This document shows positions 54,816 to 62,702 of a DNA stretch of 64,000 nt, piece by piece. Under the pieces are notes generated by a model. It saw only the letters and a program-made list of their open reading frames with translations. It did not search any database and was not told the origin of the DNA. Position numbers and translations under genes: made by a program. This DNA is from JAHEEL01 sp963785245 (lineage in GTDB: Bacteria > Actinomycetota > Acidimicrobiia > Spongiisociales > UBA5794): the NCBI GenBank assembly GCA_963785245.1, contig CAWAUO010000006.1, forward strand, positions 430,365 through 494,364, read 5' to 3'. Every line of letters starts with the position of its first letter. The stretch's first letter is position 1.

Positions 54816-55946
54816 GTGTCCACAGCCATTGACTCGGACGAGTTGAGTGTTTCTCCGCTCGAACTCTTCTTCGACCTCGTCTTCGTCTTCTCGATCACCC
54901 AGGTCGTCACACTGCTCGAGGCCGACACGAGCATCCGAGGGTTGGCGGGAGGGCTCCTCGTGCTGCTGCTCATCTGGTGGTCGTGGTCGCAGTACACCTG
55001 GGCCCTCAACTCGGTCGGGAATCAGGCCCCTGCCATCAAGCTCGCACTCCTTGCCGCAATGGCGGCCGTGCTGTTCATGGCCCTCGCGGTCCCAGACGCT
55101 CTGGGGGACGGCGGCATGTGGTTCGCCGCCGGCTACACCGTGGTGCTCTTGTTCGGGCTCGTCATCTTCGCCATCGGAATGCCACGAGAGAAGATGTCCG
55201 ACCTGGCCCTGTACGCCGTGCCGGCGCTGGTCGGTGTCCTCACGGTGCTGATCGGAGGGTTCCTCTCGGGTGATGCCAGGCTCGCCGTGTGGGGCATCGG
55301 CAATGCGATTCAGATCGGCGCGGCGTTCGCCTCCGGTCAGGGTGACTTCTCGATCAAGTCGGCCCACTTCGCCGAACGTCATGCCCTCTTCGTGATCATT
55401 GCCCTCGGCGAGATCATCGTGGCGGTCGGACTCGCCGCCGCCGGCGGCGGTCGGACGGTCCAGACGACGGCAGCACTCGGCGGAGCGTTCGTCGTGGTGG
55501 CCGTCCTGTGGTGGGCCTACTTCGACTGGCTGGCGGCTGCAATGGAAGAGGCCATTTCCCGGCTGACCGAACCCGCGCGCTCCTCCGCCGCTCGCGACAT
55601 CTTCACGCTGGGGCACATCCCGCTCGTCGCGGGGTTCGTGCTCTACGCGGTGGGAGCCGAAGAGGCCGTGGCCCATCCATCAGAGCACCTCGAGATGGCG
55701 GGACGCACCGCTCTGTCACTCGCGATTGCTTTCGTCGTACTCGGCTTCGCATTCCTCGCCTATCGGTCGGAGCAGGTCATCACATGGGCCCGGCTGGTCG
55801 CGGGCGCCCTGGCGGTCGGAGCCGTACTCGGCCTGCCCGACATCGCCGGCGGCACGATCCTCTGGATCGTGGCACTCCTCATCGGAACATCGCTGGTGAT
55901 CGAGCAACCACAGATCAGGGCTGTCGAAAGCACGGCAGACCGGTAG
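54816..55946 (+). CDS. ltrA: Low-temperature-requirement family membrane protein LtrA (copy 2)
   Basis: Polytopic membrane protein of 376 residues. The LtrA hallmark SPLELFFDLVFVFSITQVV is close to the N-terminus, and a later HALFVIIALGEIIVAVG is the second conserved block. About eleven helices are visible. It begins at a GTG at 54816 following a run of gene-free DNA. It is convergent with the AEC carrier gene, with stops 8 bases apart. It shares the family, but not close sequence, with the LtrA at 27403. Confidence 0.85.
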   Translation: MSTAIDSDELSVSPLELFFDLVFVFSITQVVTLLEADTSIRGLAGGLLVLLLIWWSWSQYTWALNSVGNQAPAIKLALLAAMAAVLFMALAVPDALGDGGMWFAAGYTVVLLFGLVIFAIGMPREKMSDLALYAVPALVGVLTVLIGGFLSGDARLAVWGIGNAIQIGAAFASGQGDFSIKSAHFAERHALFVIIALGEIIVAVGLAAAGGGRTVQTTAALGGAFVVVAVLWWAYFDWLAAAMEEAISRLTEPARSSAARDIFTLGHIPLVAGFVLYAVGAEEAVAHPSEHLEMAGRTALSLAIAFVVLGFAFLAYRSEQVITWARLVAGALAVGAVLGLPDIAGGTILWIVALLIGTSLVIEQPQIRAVESTADR

Positions 55947-55954
55947 GCCGGAAG

Positions 55955-56893
55955 CTACAGCGGGTTCGCTGCCACGTACACCACAAAGATGGCAATCGAG
56001 ACGACGGTGTACAAGCTGAGCACGTTGTTCACGTAGCGTCGCTCTTCCGGCATGCCGGGCTTCATGTAGAGCGGGATGATGAAGGGCGGCGGAAGGATGA
56101 GCAGCGTGAAGAGCGCCGCCCGGGAGTACTCGTTCCCACCGAGCAGCGAGTTCGCCAACAGCACCGGAAGCACGATCGCAAGCGGCAGCAGGATCGCCAA
56201 CCGGAGGGCAACGGCCGGGATCGCCTCGCGGATCCCGCGGCGATCGAGTTGGATCCCATATCCGACGATCAACAGGATCAACGGGACCGTTAGCGTCGCC
56301 AGGAAGACGAGCGTATTCATCACCCCGCCGACGATCGGTCCGTCGTAGAGAACGTCGCGCATACCAAGCAAGCTGGCGCCGATACCCGCGAGGATCGCGA
56401 TGATCACCGGCGAGCGGATGAACGCGCCCAACAGCTGGGCCGGTCTCTGGATCCCGTCGCGCCTCGCCAGCAGAAGGGCGAGAAAGACGAACCAGATGAA
56501 CAGTTCATGACCGAGGTCGACCACGGCGAAGTACCCGACCTTGCTCAGCCCGTAGGCGCTTCCGAAGAGGCTGATGCCGAGCATCCCGGACTCGAAGCCC
56601 GTCATCAGAAACGGGAAGTACTCGTGACCGCCACCAAATCTTCCACGGAGGGCGAGTCCGACCCCGTAGAGAGCTACGCACAACACGAAGACGCCGACAA
56701 CGACGGCGGCATCGCTCGGGTCGAACTCGATTTCGAGGAACGACGTGAACAAGACGGCCGGTAGAGCGATGTTCACGACCAGCTTGCGGAGATCGCCGAT
56801 GGTGCACTCCGAAATGAAGCTGGAGCGCCGGAGCCAGAATCCGAGGGCGATCAGCAACAGGATCGGAAGAACCCGGCTGATGATGTCGCTCAT
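55955..56893 (-). CDS. AEC-family transporter (auxin efflux carrier-like)
   Basis: Membrane carrier of 312 residues with about ten helices in two inverted five-helix repeats, as in the AEC/PIN family. The N-terminus RVLPILLLIALGFWLRR and the conserved KLVVNIALPAVLF motif (with its NxxLPxxxF pattern) are typical. Bacterial AEC members carry small organic acids such as malonate or malate. It is preceded by a tiny overlapping ORF at 56890-56991 and by the MBL hydrolase gene. Confidence 0.85.
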   Translation of the reverse strand: MSDIISRVLPILLLIALGFWLRRSSFISECTIGDLRKLVVNIALPAVLFTSFLEIEFDPSDAAVVVGVFVLCVALYGVGLALRGRFGGGHEYFPFLMTGFESGMLGISLFGSAYGLSKVGYFAVVDLGHELFIWFVFLALLLARRDGIQRPAQLLGAFIRSPVIIAILAGIGASLLGMRDVLYDGPIVGGVMNTLVFLATLTVPLILLIVGYGIQLDRRGIREAIPAVALRLAILLPLAIVLPVLLANSLLGGNEYSRAALFTLLILPPPFIIPLYMKPGMPEERRYVNNVLSLYTVVSIAIFVVYVAANPL

Positions 56894-56991
56894 GGCGCGG
56901 CTCCGCTTGTCGCGGCCTCGGTGGCGTACGGCTCGGTGTCGGGAGGTCGCGGCATCTCGGACCGCACGGTATCGCTGACCGCGCGGGTCAT
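56890..56991 (-). CDS. Possible 33-residue leader-like ORF
   Basis: A 33-codon frame in the 108-base gap between the MBL hydrolase stop and the AEC gene. Its TGA overlaps the AEC ATG (ATGA), so translation could be coupled. It begins 10 bases after the hydrolase stop with no clear ribosome-binding site. It is threonine-, alanine- and proline-rich with no known motif. Confidence 0.2.
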   Translation of the reverse strand: MTRAVSDTVRSEMPRPPDTEPYATEAATSGAAP

Positions 56992-57001
56992 ACGAACCGA
57001 G

Positions 57002-57712
57002 CTACAGCCGTGAGCCTGCAACCGCTTCGGCGAACCGTCGGACACGAGCGACTGCCTGGTCTCTGAGCGGTGGGCCGTGGCCGAACGCGACCGCCCGGAA
57101 ATCGAGTTCCGCGATACGACCGATCGAGCCGGTGGCCTGAACCCAGTCCTCCGCTGAAGGAGCGTGTCCGAGGCGGCCACACCAGTTGGCGAGGGCGTCA
57201 CCGACGAACAGGACTCCTCCGTGGGTCGGCCACAGGAACACGGTGTGGCCTGCGGTGTGACCCGGCGTGTGAATCGACCGGATCCCCACGCCGTCGATGA
57301 TTTCGTCACCATCGCCGAGGTAGTGAACGACGGTGGTCGGCCCGACAGGTCGCAGCCGGGCCGACCGCGCGATCAACCTCGTGATCGGGCTCCGTCCGAT
57401 GCCGGGTCGCGGCCGCTCCCCAGCCTTGATCTCAGGAGCGTCGAGTGGATGCACATGAACCCGGGCCTCGGTCGCGGCCGCGATGTGTGCGAGGCCACCG
57501 GCGTGGTCGATGTGCTGGTGGGTGATCAGGATGTCACCCAAGTCATCGGACGTGCGACCGAACGCTCCAATGGCCCGCAAGATGCGGCGCGGATGGAGGA
57601 TCGGCGTACCCGTGTCGATGAGCGTGAGTCGGTCCCCGCCGGTGTCGACGAGGTAGGCGTTGACCCCGTCGAGGCCGACCCGTACGCAGCCACGGATGAC
57701 GAGTTCAGACAT
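57002..57712 (-). CDS. MBL-fold hydrolase at the composite junction
   Basis: Metallo-beta-lactamase-fold hydrolase of 236 residues. The motif THQHIDHAGG (HxHxDH) binds two metals, with further ligands in HTPGHTAGHT, VGDALAN and GHGPP. The start ATG at 57712 is the natural N-terminus (SELVIRGCVRVGLDGVNAYL). It is in frame with foreign-looking coding sequence directly upstream, giving an apparent 546-residue fusion that I do not believe (see the junction feature). Its neighbours AEC and the small ORF follow on the same strand. Substrate unknown. Confidence 0.82.
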   Translation of the reverse strand: MSELVIRGCVRVGLDGVNAYLVDTGGDRLTLIDTGTPILHPRRILRAIGAFGRTSDDLGDILITHQHIDHAGGLAHIAAATEARVHVHPLDAPEIKAGERPRPGIGRSPITRLIARSARLRPVGPTTVVHYLGDGDEIIDGVGIRSIHTPGHTAGHTVFLWPTHGGVLFVGDALANWCGRLGHAPSAEDWVQATGSIGRIAELDFRAVAFGHGPPLRDQAVARVRRFAEAVAGSRL

Positions 57713-57725
57713 AGACCCAACTATC
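57713..57725. other. Composition and gene-content breakpoint
   Basis: Left of this point the DNA is strongly GC-rich with actinobacterial-type genes; right of it the DNA is visibly richer in A and T, with gammaproteobacteria-like genes. The break falls directly upstream of the MBL hydrolase ATG, and the sequence to the right on the minus strand encodes a dCache sensor that loses its coding continuity exactly here (its second helix LLLIVG runs into the MBL Met). No ribosome-binding site for the hydrolase remains. A chimeric assembly or a recombination edge both fit. Confidence 0.65.
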
Positions 57726-58685
57726 AGCAGCAATACGGTACCGAACCAAGGCGTCAGCGCGCAGAACGGTCGTATCGGGCGGATAATCTTGCGCCGGTTC
57801 TCATCGGAGGCGCCCAGCAAATCATCGGCGGCGAATACCAGCACACTTTTCCAGCCGGTTGACTCCAGCTCCCTGAAGAAAAACCAGGAATACTTGTAGG
57901 TGTAGGTGCTGTTGTAGGCGACCACACCCTCTCTGTCATCGCGCAGCTTTGCAATGATGTCTTCATCCTTGCCGTCTTTGAGCTGAAAAATGTTGTCGAG
58001 CAGGAAATCGGGGTTTGGGTGAGAGAGAATCGCACCGCCGGGATCATAGGTAAACCCGTATCCGGCCTCGCCGACGCTAAGGGAGTCGACGATCTGGGTG
58101 AAATCGCTCAAAGCGATAGCATAGTCGACAATGCCAATTACATCCCCCAGGGAATTAACCATCGGCGCGCCGTAATCAACCAGCATGGTTTCTGCAGCTT
58201 CTGCATAATAGGGCGCTGACCACCTGGGCTGACGCGCAGAAACTACGTCCGTATACCATCTGGCAGTTGCCAGTGCAGGTTCGGTATAGTCATAGCTCGC
58301 TTCTACAAACTGAAATTCGTTTCGGCTCTTGTTAAAGAACGGTGCATAACGTTCCTTGCCCAAAAAGCTGCCCGGTTCAAACGCAACAGTGACGCCAAGT
58401 ACCAGGGGAAATTGCAGGCTTTCGGCCTTGATGCTCTGCAATAACTGTGTTTCGTTGTCGATGGTGGCAGCTTCTGCAGCATACTCCCTGGCTCTTTCCG
58501 AGATTGCTTTTAGTCGGGAATCCAGTGCCTCGGCCACTCTGATGCCCGCTTGCTCGCCAAGTTGAACGCTCTTGTCTTCTCGCTCTTGCCTGTACTGCTT
58601 GGTAGTCAGCAACGAGGTACGCCGAGAGCGCCAGAGCCCCAAGGATCAGTGCACCGTACAGGAGCCGTGGATTTTTCAATGTCAT
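57713..58685 (-). pseudogene. Truncated, frameshifted dCache-domain sensor
   Basis: Extracytoplasmic sensor fragment. The ATG at 58685 gives a membrane helix (LLYGALILGALALSAYLVADY) in one frame; after about base 58590 the coding continues in another frame (EREDKSVQLGEQAG onward). A dCache-type domain follows (GVTVAFEPGSFLGKERYAP, ARWYTDVVSARQPRWSAPYY, VIGIVDYAIAL, GGAILSHPNPDFL) and a second helix (FGTVLLLIVG) at the junction. The output domain (MCP, GGDEF or kinase) is missing beyond 57713. Combined damage is one shift plus truncation. Codon choice is unlike the left arm. Confidence 0.65.
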
Positions 58686-58896
58686 TACCCTTATAAGGTT
58701 ATATCGGGAATTATATGGTCTACCGCCACCAGATCAGCGCAGCGGCGTTAAACCTGTCGCCGGGCCCCGGAAATGCGCCGGCCGAGTATAGGGAAAAAGA
58801 AAGGGTGGTCATGAGGCCTCGCTTCGACGGAGTTGTCTGTGTCAACTCAACGACAGCTTTTGGTCGTACCCGGTCCTGCATGGATGGCTTATATAA

Positions 58897-59052
58897 GATT
58901 TTGCTAATCGGCAGAAGTCGCAACCCAAAGTAGCCATTCGTTTTGATGAGCTGGACGGCAACTATGTACGCTGGAAGTTGCCGTTCCCGGGCGGGTCGAT
59001 TGCTGTCAACTTCACCCACTTCTGCCGTCCCAGATACTACTGGGAACGATAA
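58897..59052 (+). pseudogene. Unrecognised ORF remnant
   Basis: An open stretch of 51 codons with protein-like composition (VAIRFDELDGNYVRWKLPFP, then GGSIAVNFTHFCRPRYYWER) ends at TAA 59050-59052, but has no start codon and is preceded by an in-frame stop. It looks like the C-terminal end of a lost gene. No family recognised. Confidence 0.25.
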
Positions 59053-59182
59053 AAATGTAAACAATCGTTCAAGGGTGGATCTCTGGCCGATACTGTTGAA
59101 TGTGAATACTTCAGCGGCTAAAGCCGGTGCTTCGGGTTACGGCTAAAAGCCGGATCGGTCGGCCATGCGACCGATTGAGACC

Positions 59183-59215
59183 GTAGGTTGGGCTGAGCAT
59201 GGGGAGGCCCAACAC
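59183..59215. repeat. Palindromic repeat element (copy 1)
   Basis: GTAGGTTGGGCTGAGC followed 4 bases later by GAGGCCCAACACC can fold on itself (TTGGGC with GGCCCAA). This resembles dispersed palindromic repeats of gammaproteobacteria. An inverted, diverged copy lies at 59291-59323. Confidence 0.5.
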
Positions 59216-59290
59216 CGTCAGCTGCTTTCCCTCAGAGCTTGATGGGCCCCGCATCCGGCACCTCGACACGCATCTGTGTGGCAATACTTC

Positions 59291-59323
59291 TGTTGGGCTT
59301 CTCTACGCTCAGCACTGACCTAC
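59291..59323. repeat. Palindromic repeat element (copy 2, inverted)
   Basis: TGTTGGGCTTCTCTACGCTC followed by AGCACTGACCTAC is an inverted, diverged copy of the element at 59183-59215. A hairpin CCGCCG-CCTAA-CGGCGG follows at 59330-59346. Together with a hairpin-rich stretch near 59100-59150, these may be the ends of a small non-autonomous element, which is a tentative reading. The 817-base gap 58686-59502 holds no intact gene. Confidence 0.45.
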
Positions 59324-59516
59324 TCATATCCGCCGCCTAACGGCGGGGTTTACGAATCCCCTATCCGGGGCTCTAAACCAAAGACCATAACCTCTATCCA
59401 AACGGTATGAATATCAGCAGCATAGGTTGTTATTATCCTGATAGGTGAATAGCCAGTTCAATTCATTTATCGTAAGTGAACAGTAAGACCCCGAACAGAT
59501 AGTGAGAAACAGAAAT

Positions 59517-61631
59517 ATGAGATTGGGATTAGCCCTGTCAGGCGGTGGCTTTCGTGCCACGCTTTATCATTTAGGCGTGGTGCGTTACCTCAAAGATGCC
59601 GGGCTCCTAGGTTCAGTCTCGCATATTACCTCTGTCTCCGGAGGCAGCATTCTTGCTGCGCATATGGTCATGAACTGGGAGCGCTACACTGGATCCGATG
59701 AAGATTTTGACAACGTCGCTGAACAGATGCTTGACTTCACCAGGCTCGATGTTCGTAATCGCATCATCCGACGCTATCCCTTCGCCTTCGCGCTTGGCAC
59801 TCTTCGCTATGTTGTGCGTTTGAGGGCTTTACGGACTCTGACCCGAACAGGATTACTGGAGCTGCATTACCGCGATCACTTGTTTGGCGATACCTGTCTC
59901 TACGAGATTCCCGAGGCTCCCGAGTTGCACATCCTTAGCACCAACCTGAGTGAAGGCGGCCTCTTCTCCTTTTCGCGGTCGGGTTTGTTTTGCGAGGAGC
60001 GTCTCAAATCCGGGACCGGGCAAATACGCCGGATTCCAGTCGGCCTCACCACAGTGCCGATGGCAGTCGCCGCTTCATCTGCCTTTCCGGGCTTCTTCCC
60101 TCCGCTCGAACTGAGTGCTGAAGACATTGGCGAAACCGAGAGCGAGTTTCAGCGGCAGTTTTTCACAGATGGAGGCGTCTACGACAATCTGGGGGCACGG
60201 ATGTTTCGTTACCTGGAGTGTGGCGCTGCATGTGGGGATGGCAGCTCACGTCCTCCGGCGTTTGATGTAGTCATTGCCAGCGATGCCGGCCGCCGCATAC
60301 AAGTCACCCGCCCGGACCAGGCTGGCAGCTTCCTTCGCACTGCACTCCGCGCTTCAGATATTCTTATGGACCGCGTGTGGCAATTCGAAAAGGAACACTT
60401 CGAGAGCTCCCAGGATTTTGTCTTCGTGCCGATCACGAAGGTCGTTAGCCGTGAGGAAGATCCAACCGCTCCGCATCCCAGAGTGCAAACGCAATTAGCC
60501 CGGATCCGAACGGACCTCGATGGCTTCCAGGATCTGGAGATCAGCGGACTGATTCGCCATGGCTACTGTGTTGCCCGCCGAATCATCACAGACCATTCGC
60601 TGCTGTCAGGCCCTGGTAACGACACCCTTCCATGGGATCCCTTGGCGCGGCCCATTGACGGCTCGGTTGAGGCAGTCGCGTCAAACGGCCAGCCGGGCTC
60701 CGGCGCCTCGGCGACGACACGCGATGCGCGCCGCCTGCAGCGTTCATCACGGCGCAGTTTTCGATCGGTTCTCTCAGCGGATGATTGGGTTTCGTATCTT
60801 TATCTACCGGTATTATTGCTGGTTTTTGGTGCCCTTCCGTTTCTCATCTACCAGACCTGGAACCAAACCCGCTTCAATGAGGCGCTTTCCGAGGCTATTT
60901 CTACTCCGCACCCCTACGTTGATAAACTCATCGAATTGCTGACTGCGGGTAAAGAGCCACCTTTGGAAGGGATGGAATTTACGGCTGGTAGACTCGAGCC
61001 ACTCTTTGCGGAAAGAGGTCTCGATATCATCAGTGATACACGGATTATCGACCTGCGTGGCATTGAAGTGCCTGGTGGACGGGTGCGCGCGGAGGAATCC
61101 GCGGTCTATGTCTACCGGGTCGTGGCAGTGCGTAAGAACGCCCATGTGGAGGGTGAGACGGCTCTACGATTGCCTTCGCTGCGAGGCGCCACTTCTCCGC
61201 TAGTGCGCTGCAACCACCCGGAACTAAATCCGCTTCTTGAATACAGTGTACTCTCTGATTCAGGCGGCGGTGAGTCGGAGTACGCATGGCAGCTGAAACT
61301 CAACTTCGATGCTGTCCCGATCGGGCATACCACCAAGGTGATTGTAGAAGCTATGTGGCCGGCACGGTCTGCCATATTGACTGGGCAGCCTATGGAGTGG
61401 TGGGGCTTCCAGGTCGATGCCGAGCCAGAAGTGATAAATGCCTGGATACTCGTCCCTGAGCCTTGGATGGGATCTTCACTGCGACTGGTTCGTCATCCTA
61501 ACGGAATGCCTGACAATCAAGCTTTAGTAGAAGCAACTTACGAAGCGTCCGTTTTTGAAGGATCGGTCTTCAACTGGTCCGTGGTGCACCCCAAGGAGGG
61601 GTACACCTATACCTATCAGCGATTGGAATGA
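59517..61631 (+). CDS. Patatin-like phospholipase with C-terminal extension
   Basis: Intact lipase-like protein of about 704 residues, the only undamaged gene of the foreign arm. The oxyanion loop SGGGFRATLYHLG starts at residue 8, the nucleophile Ser44 is in SVSGGSILA, and the catalytic Asp is in FTDGGVYDNLG. Patatin enzymes cleave acyl chains from phospholipids. After about residue 430 there is a membrane helix (YLYLPVLLLVFGALPFLIYQ) and an unknown C-terminal domain of about 250 residues. A GTG at 59502 would add five residues. The next genes also look lipid-related. Confidence 0.85.
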   Translation: MRLGLALSGGGFRATLYHLGVVRYLKDAGLLGSVSHITSVSGGSILAAHMVMNWERYTGSDEDFDNVAEQMLDFTRLDVRNRIIRRYPFAFALGTLRYVVRLRALRTLTRTGLLELHYRDHLFGDTCLYEIPEAPELHILSTNLSEGGLFSFSRSGLFCEERLKSGTGQIRRIPVGLTTVPMAVAASSAFPGFFPPLELSAEDIGETESEFQRQFFTDGGVYDNLGARMFRYLECGAACGDGSSRPPAFDVVIASDAGRRIQVTRPDQAGSFLRTALRASDILMDRVWQFEKEHFESSQDFVFVPITKVVSREEDPTAPHPRVQTQLARIRTDLDGFQDLEISGLIRHGYCVARRIITDHSLLSGPGNDTLPWDPLARPIDGSVEAVASNGQPGSGASATTRDARRLQRSSRRSFRSVLSADDWVSYLYLPVLLLVFGALPFLIYQTWNQTRFNEALSEAISTPHPYVDKLIELLTAGKEPPLEGMEFTAGRLEPLFAERGLDIISDTRIIDLRGIEVPGGRVRAEESAVYVYRVVAVRKNAHVEGETALRLPSLRGATSPLVRCNHPELNPLLEYSVLSDSGGGESEYAWQLKLNFDAVPIGHTTKVIVEAMWPARSAILTGQPMEWWGFQVDAEPEVINAWILVPEPWMGSSLRLVRHPNGMPDNQALVEATYEASVFEGSVFNWSVVHPKEGYTYTYQRLE

Positions 61632-61683
61632 TTAGTGATATTGACAAACTATAGCAATTATTTATCCGACAGGCGGTGAAAAC

Positions 61684-62702
61684 ATGTTTTCCGAACGATC
61701 CAGAAAAACATTCAACCTGACCATCGTTACTACCCTGTTGTTACTGGCGCACACAACACAATTGGCGCATGCAGCTTATACGATAGAGCAGTTGTTGAAT
61801 AAACCCTACTTTGATGCATCCGATATCAAAACTGTCCGCAAGGGTGGATTTGGCGTTGCCAAAATACACGAAGTATCTGATCGTGAGATTGCTGTTGTCA
61901 TCGCTTGCCTGGTGAAGGGCAAACCGGAAGATGCGCTGGCACCTTTTCTAGGTGACTCATTGCCGGTGGATGAAGAACTGCTGGAAGACCAGCGACTGAT
62001 TGATACGGAATCCCAGAGGAATCGTTCGCTGCAATCTCACTGGGAGGCAACGAACGCGATGAGATTCAACACTACCTGGACGCAGAACCCGGTTTTGGAT
62101 TGAACCTCTCCACTGATGAGATAGCCGCCTTGCAGGCATTGAAAACGTCAGGGGGCCCAAGTCAGGTCGAGGCACTGCTGGAAGAGATGCTGCATCGCGC
62201 TACCTGTCGTATCGCAGGAACGGTCTCGCAGAAGCGAAGCCATATGCCCGCGATAAGGGTACAATGTAAATCCCGGCGAGGAATTGCGCAAGACGGAAGA
62301 AAACATGCAGGGGCTGCATGAGCTGTACCCGGATTTCCATAATGCCTGGCTCAGCTATCCCAGGAATATGCCGGACGATATCGTTAGCGACGATTATTTC
62401 TGGATCAAACTCACTATCGATGAACGTCCGGCATTCGTCCTGTCTCATCGGCTTGTGGCCAATAGTGAAGATATGCAGCTGGTAGGCATGCGTGATTACT
62501 ATATTTCACATTTCTTCGATGTATCACAGCGGGTTGCTGTTGTTACTCGGCTGGAGTCCGGGAAACAATCCTGATCTTTGTTGAAAGGGCCTGGGTCGAT
62601 TACTGGAGCGGCTTCGCTTCATTGAGCAAGAAAATCGGTCACAAGGTCATGAAGCAACAGATGGAGCATTTACTGGAAAATCACGGAATATGCGGGACCT
62701 AA
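61684..62702 (+). pseudogene. Secreted protein of unknown function with several frameshifts
   Basis: A signal peptide (IVTTLLLLAHTTQLAHA) starts the frame at 61684. Coding then changes frame near 62010 (to EESFAAISLGGNERDEIQHY), again near 62200 (YLSYRRNGLAEAKPYARD), near 62265 (NPGEELRKTEENMQGLHELY, continuing to VTRLESG) and near 62560 (LIFVERAWVDYWSG), ending at TAA 62700-62702. The pieces join into one protein of about 335 residues. At least four shifts in 1 kb suggest a decayed gene or low-accuracy sequence. No family recognised; it lies between two lipid-enzyme genes. Confidence 0.6.

Noticed and set aside
57002..58642. A real 546-residue dCache-MBL sensor-hydrolase fusion protein
   Set aside because: The fusion point coincides with the natural MBL start codon and with a sharp composition change, and the dCache part is itself frameshifted.
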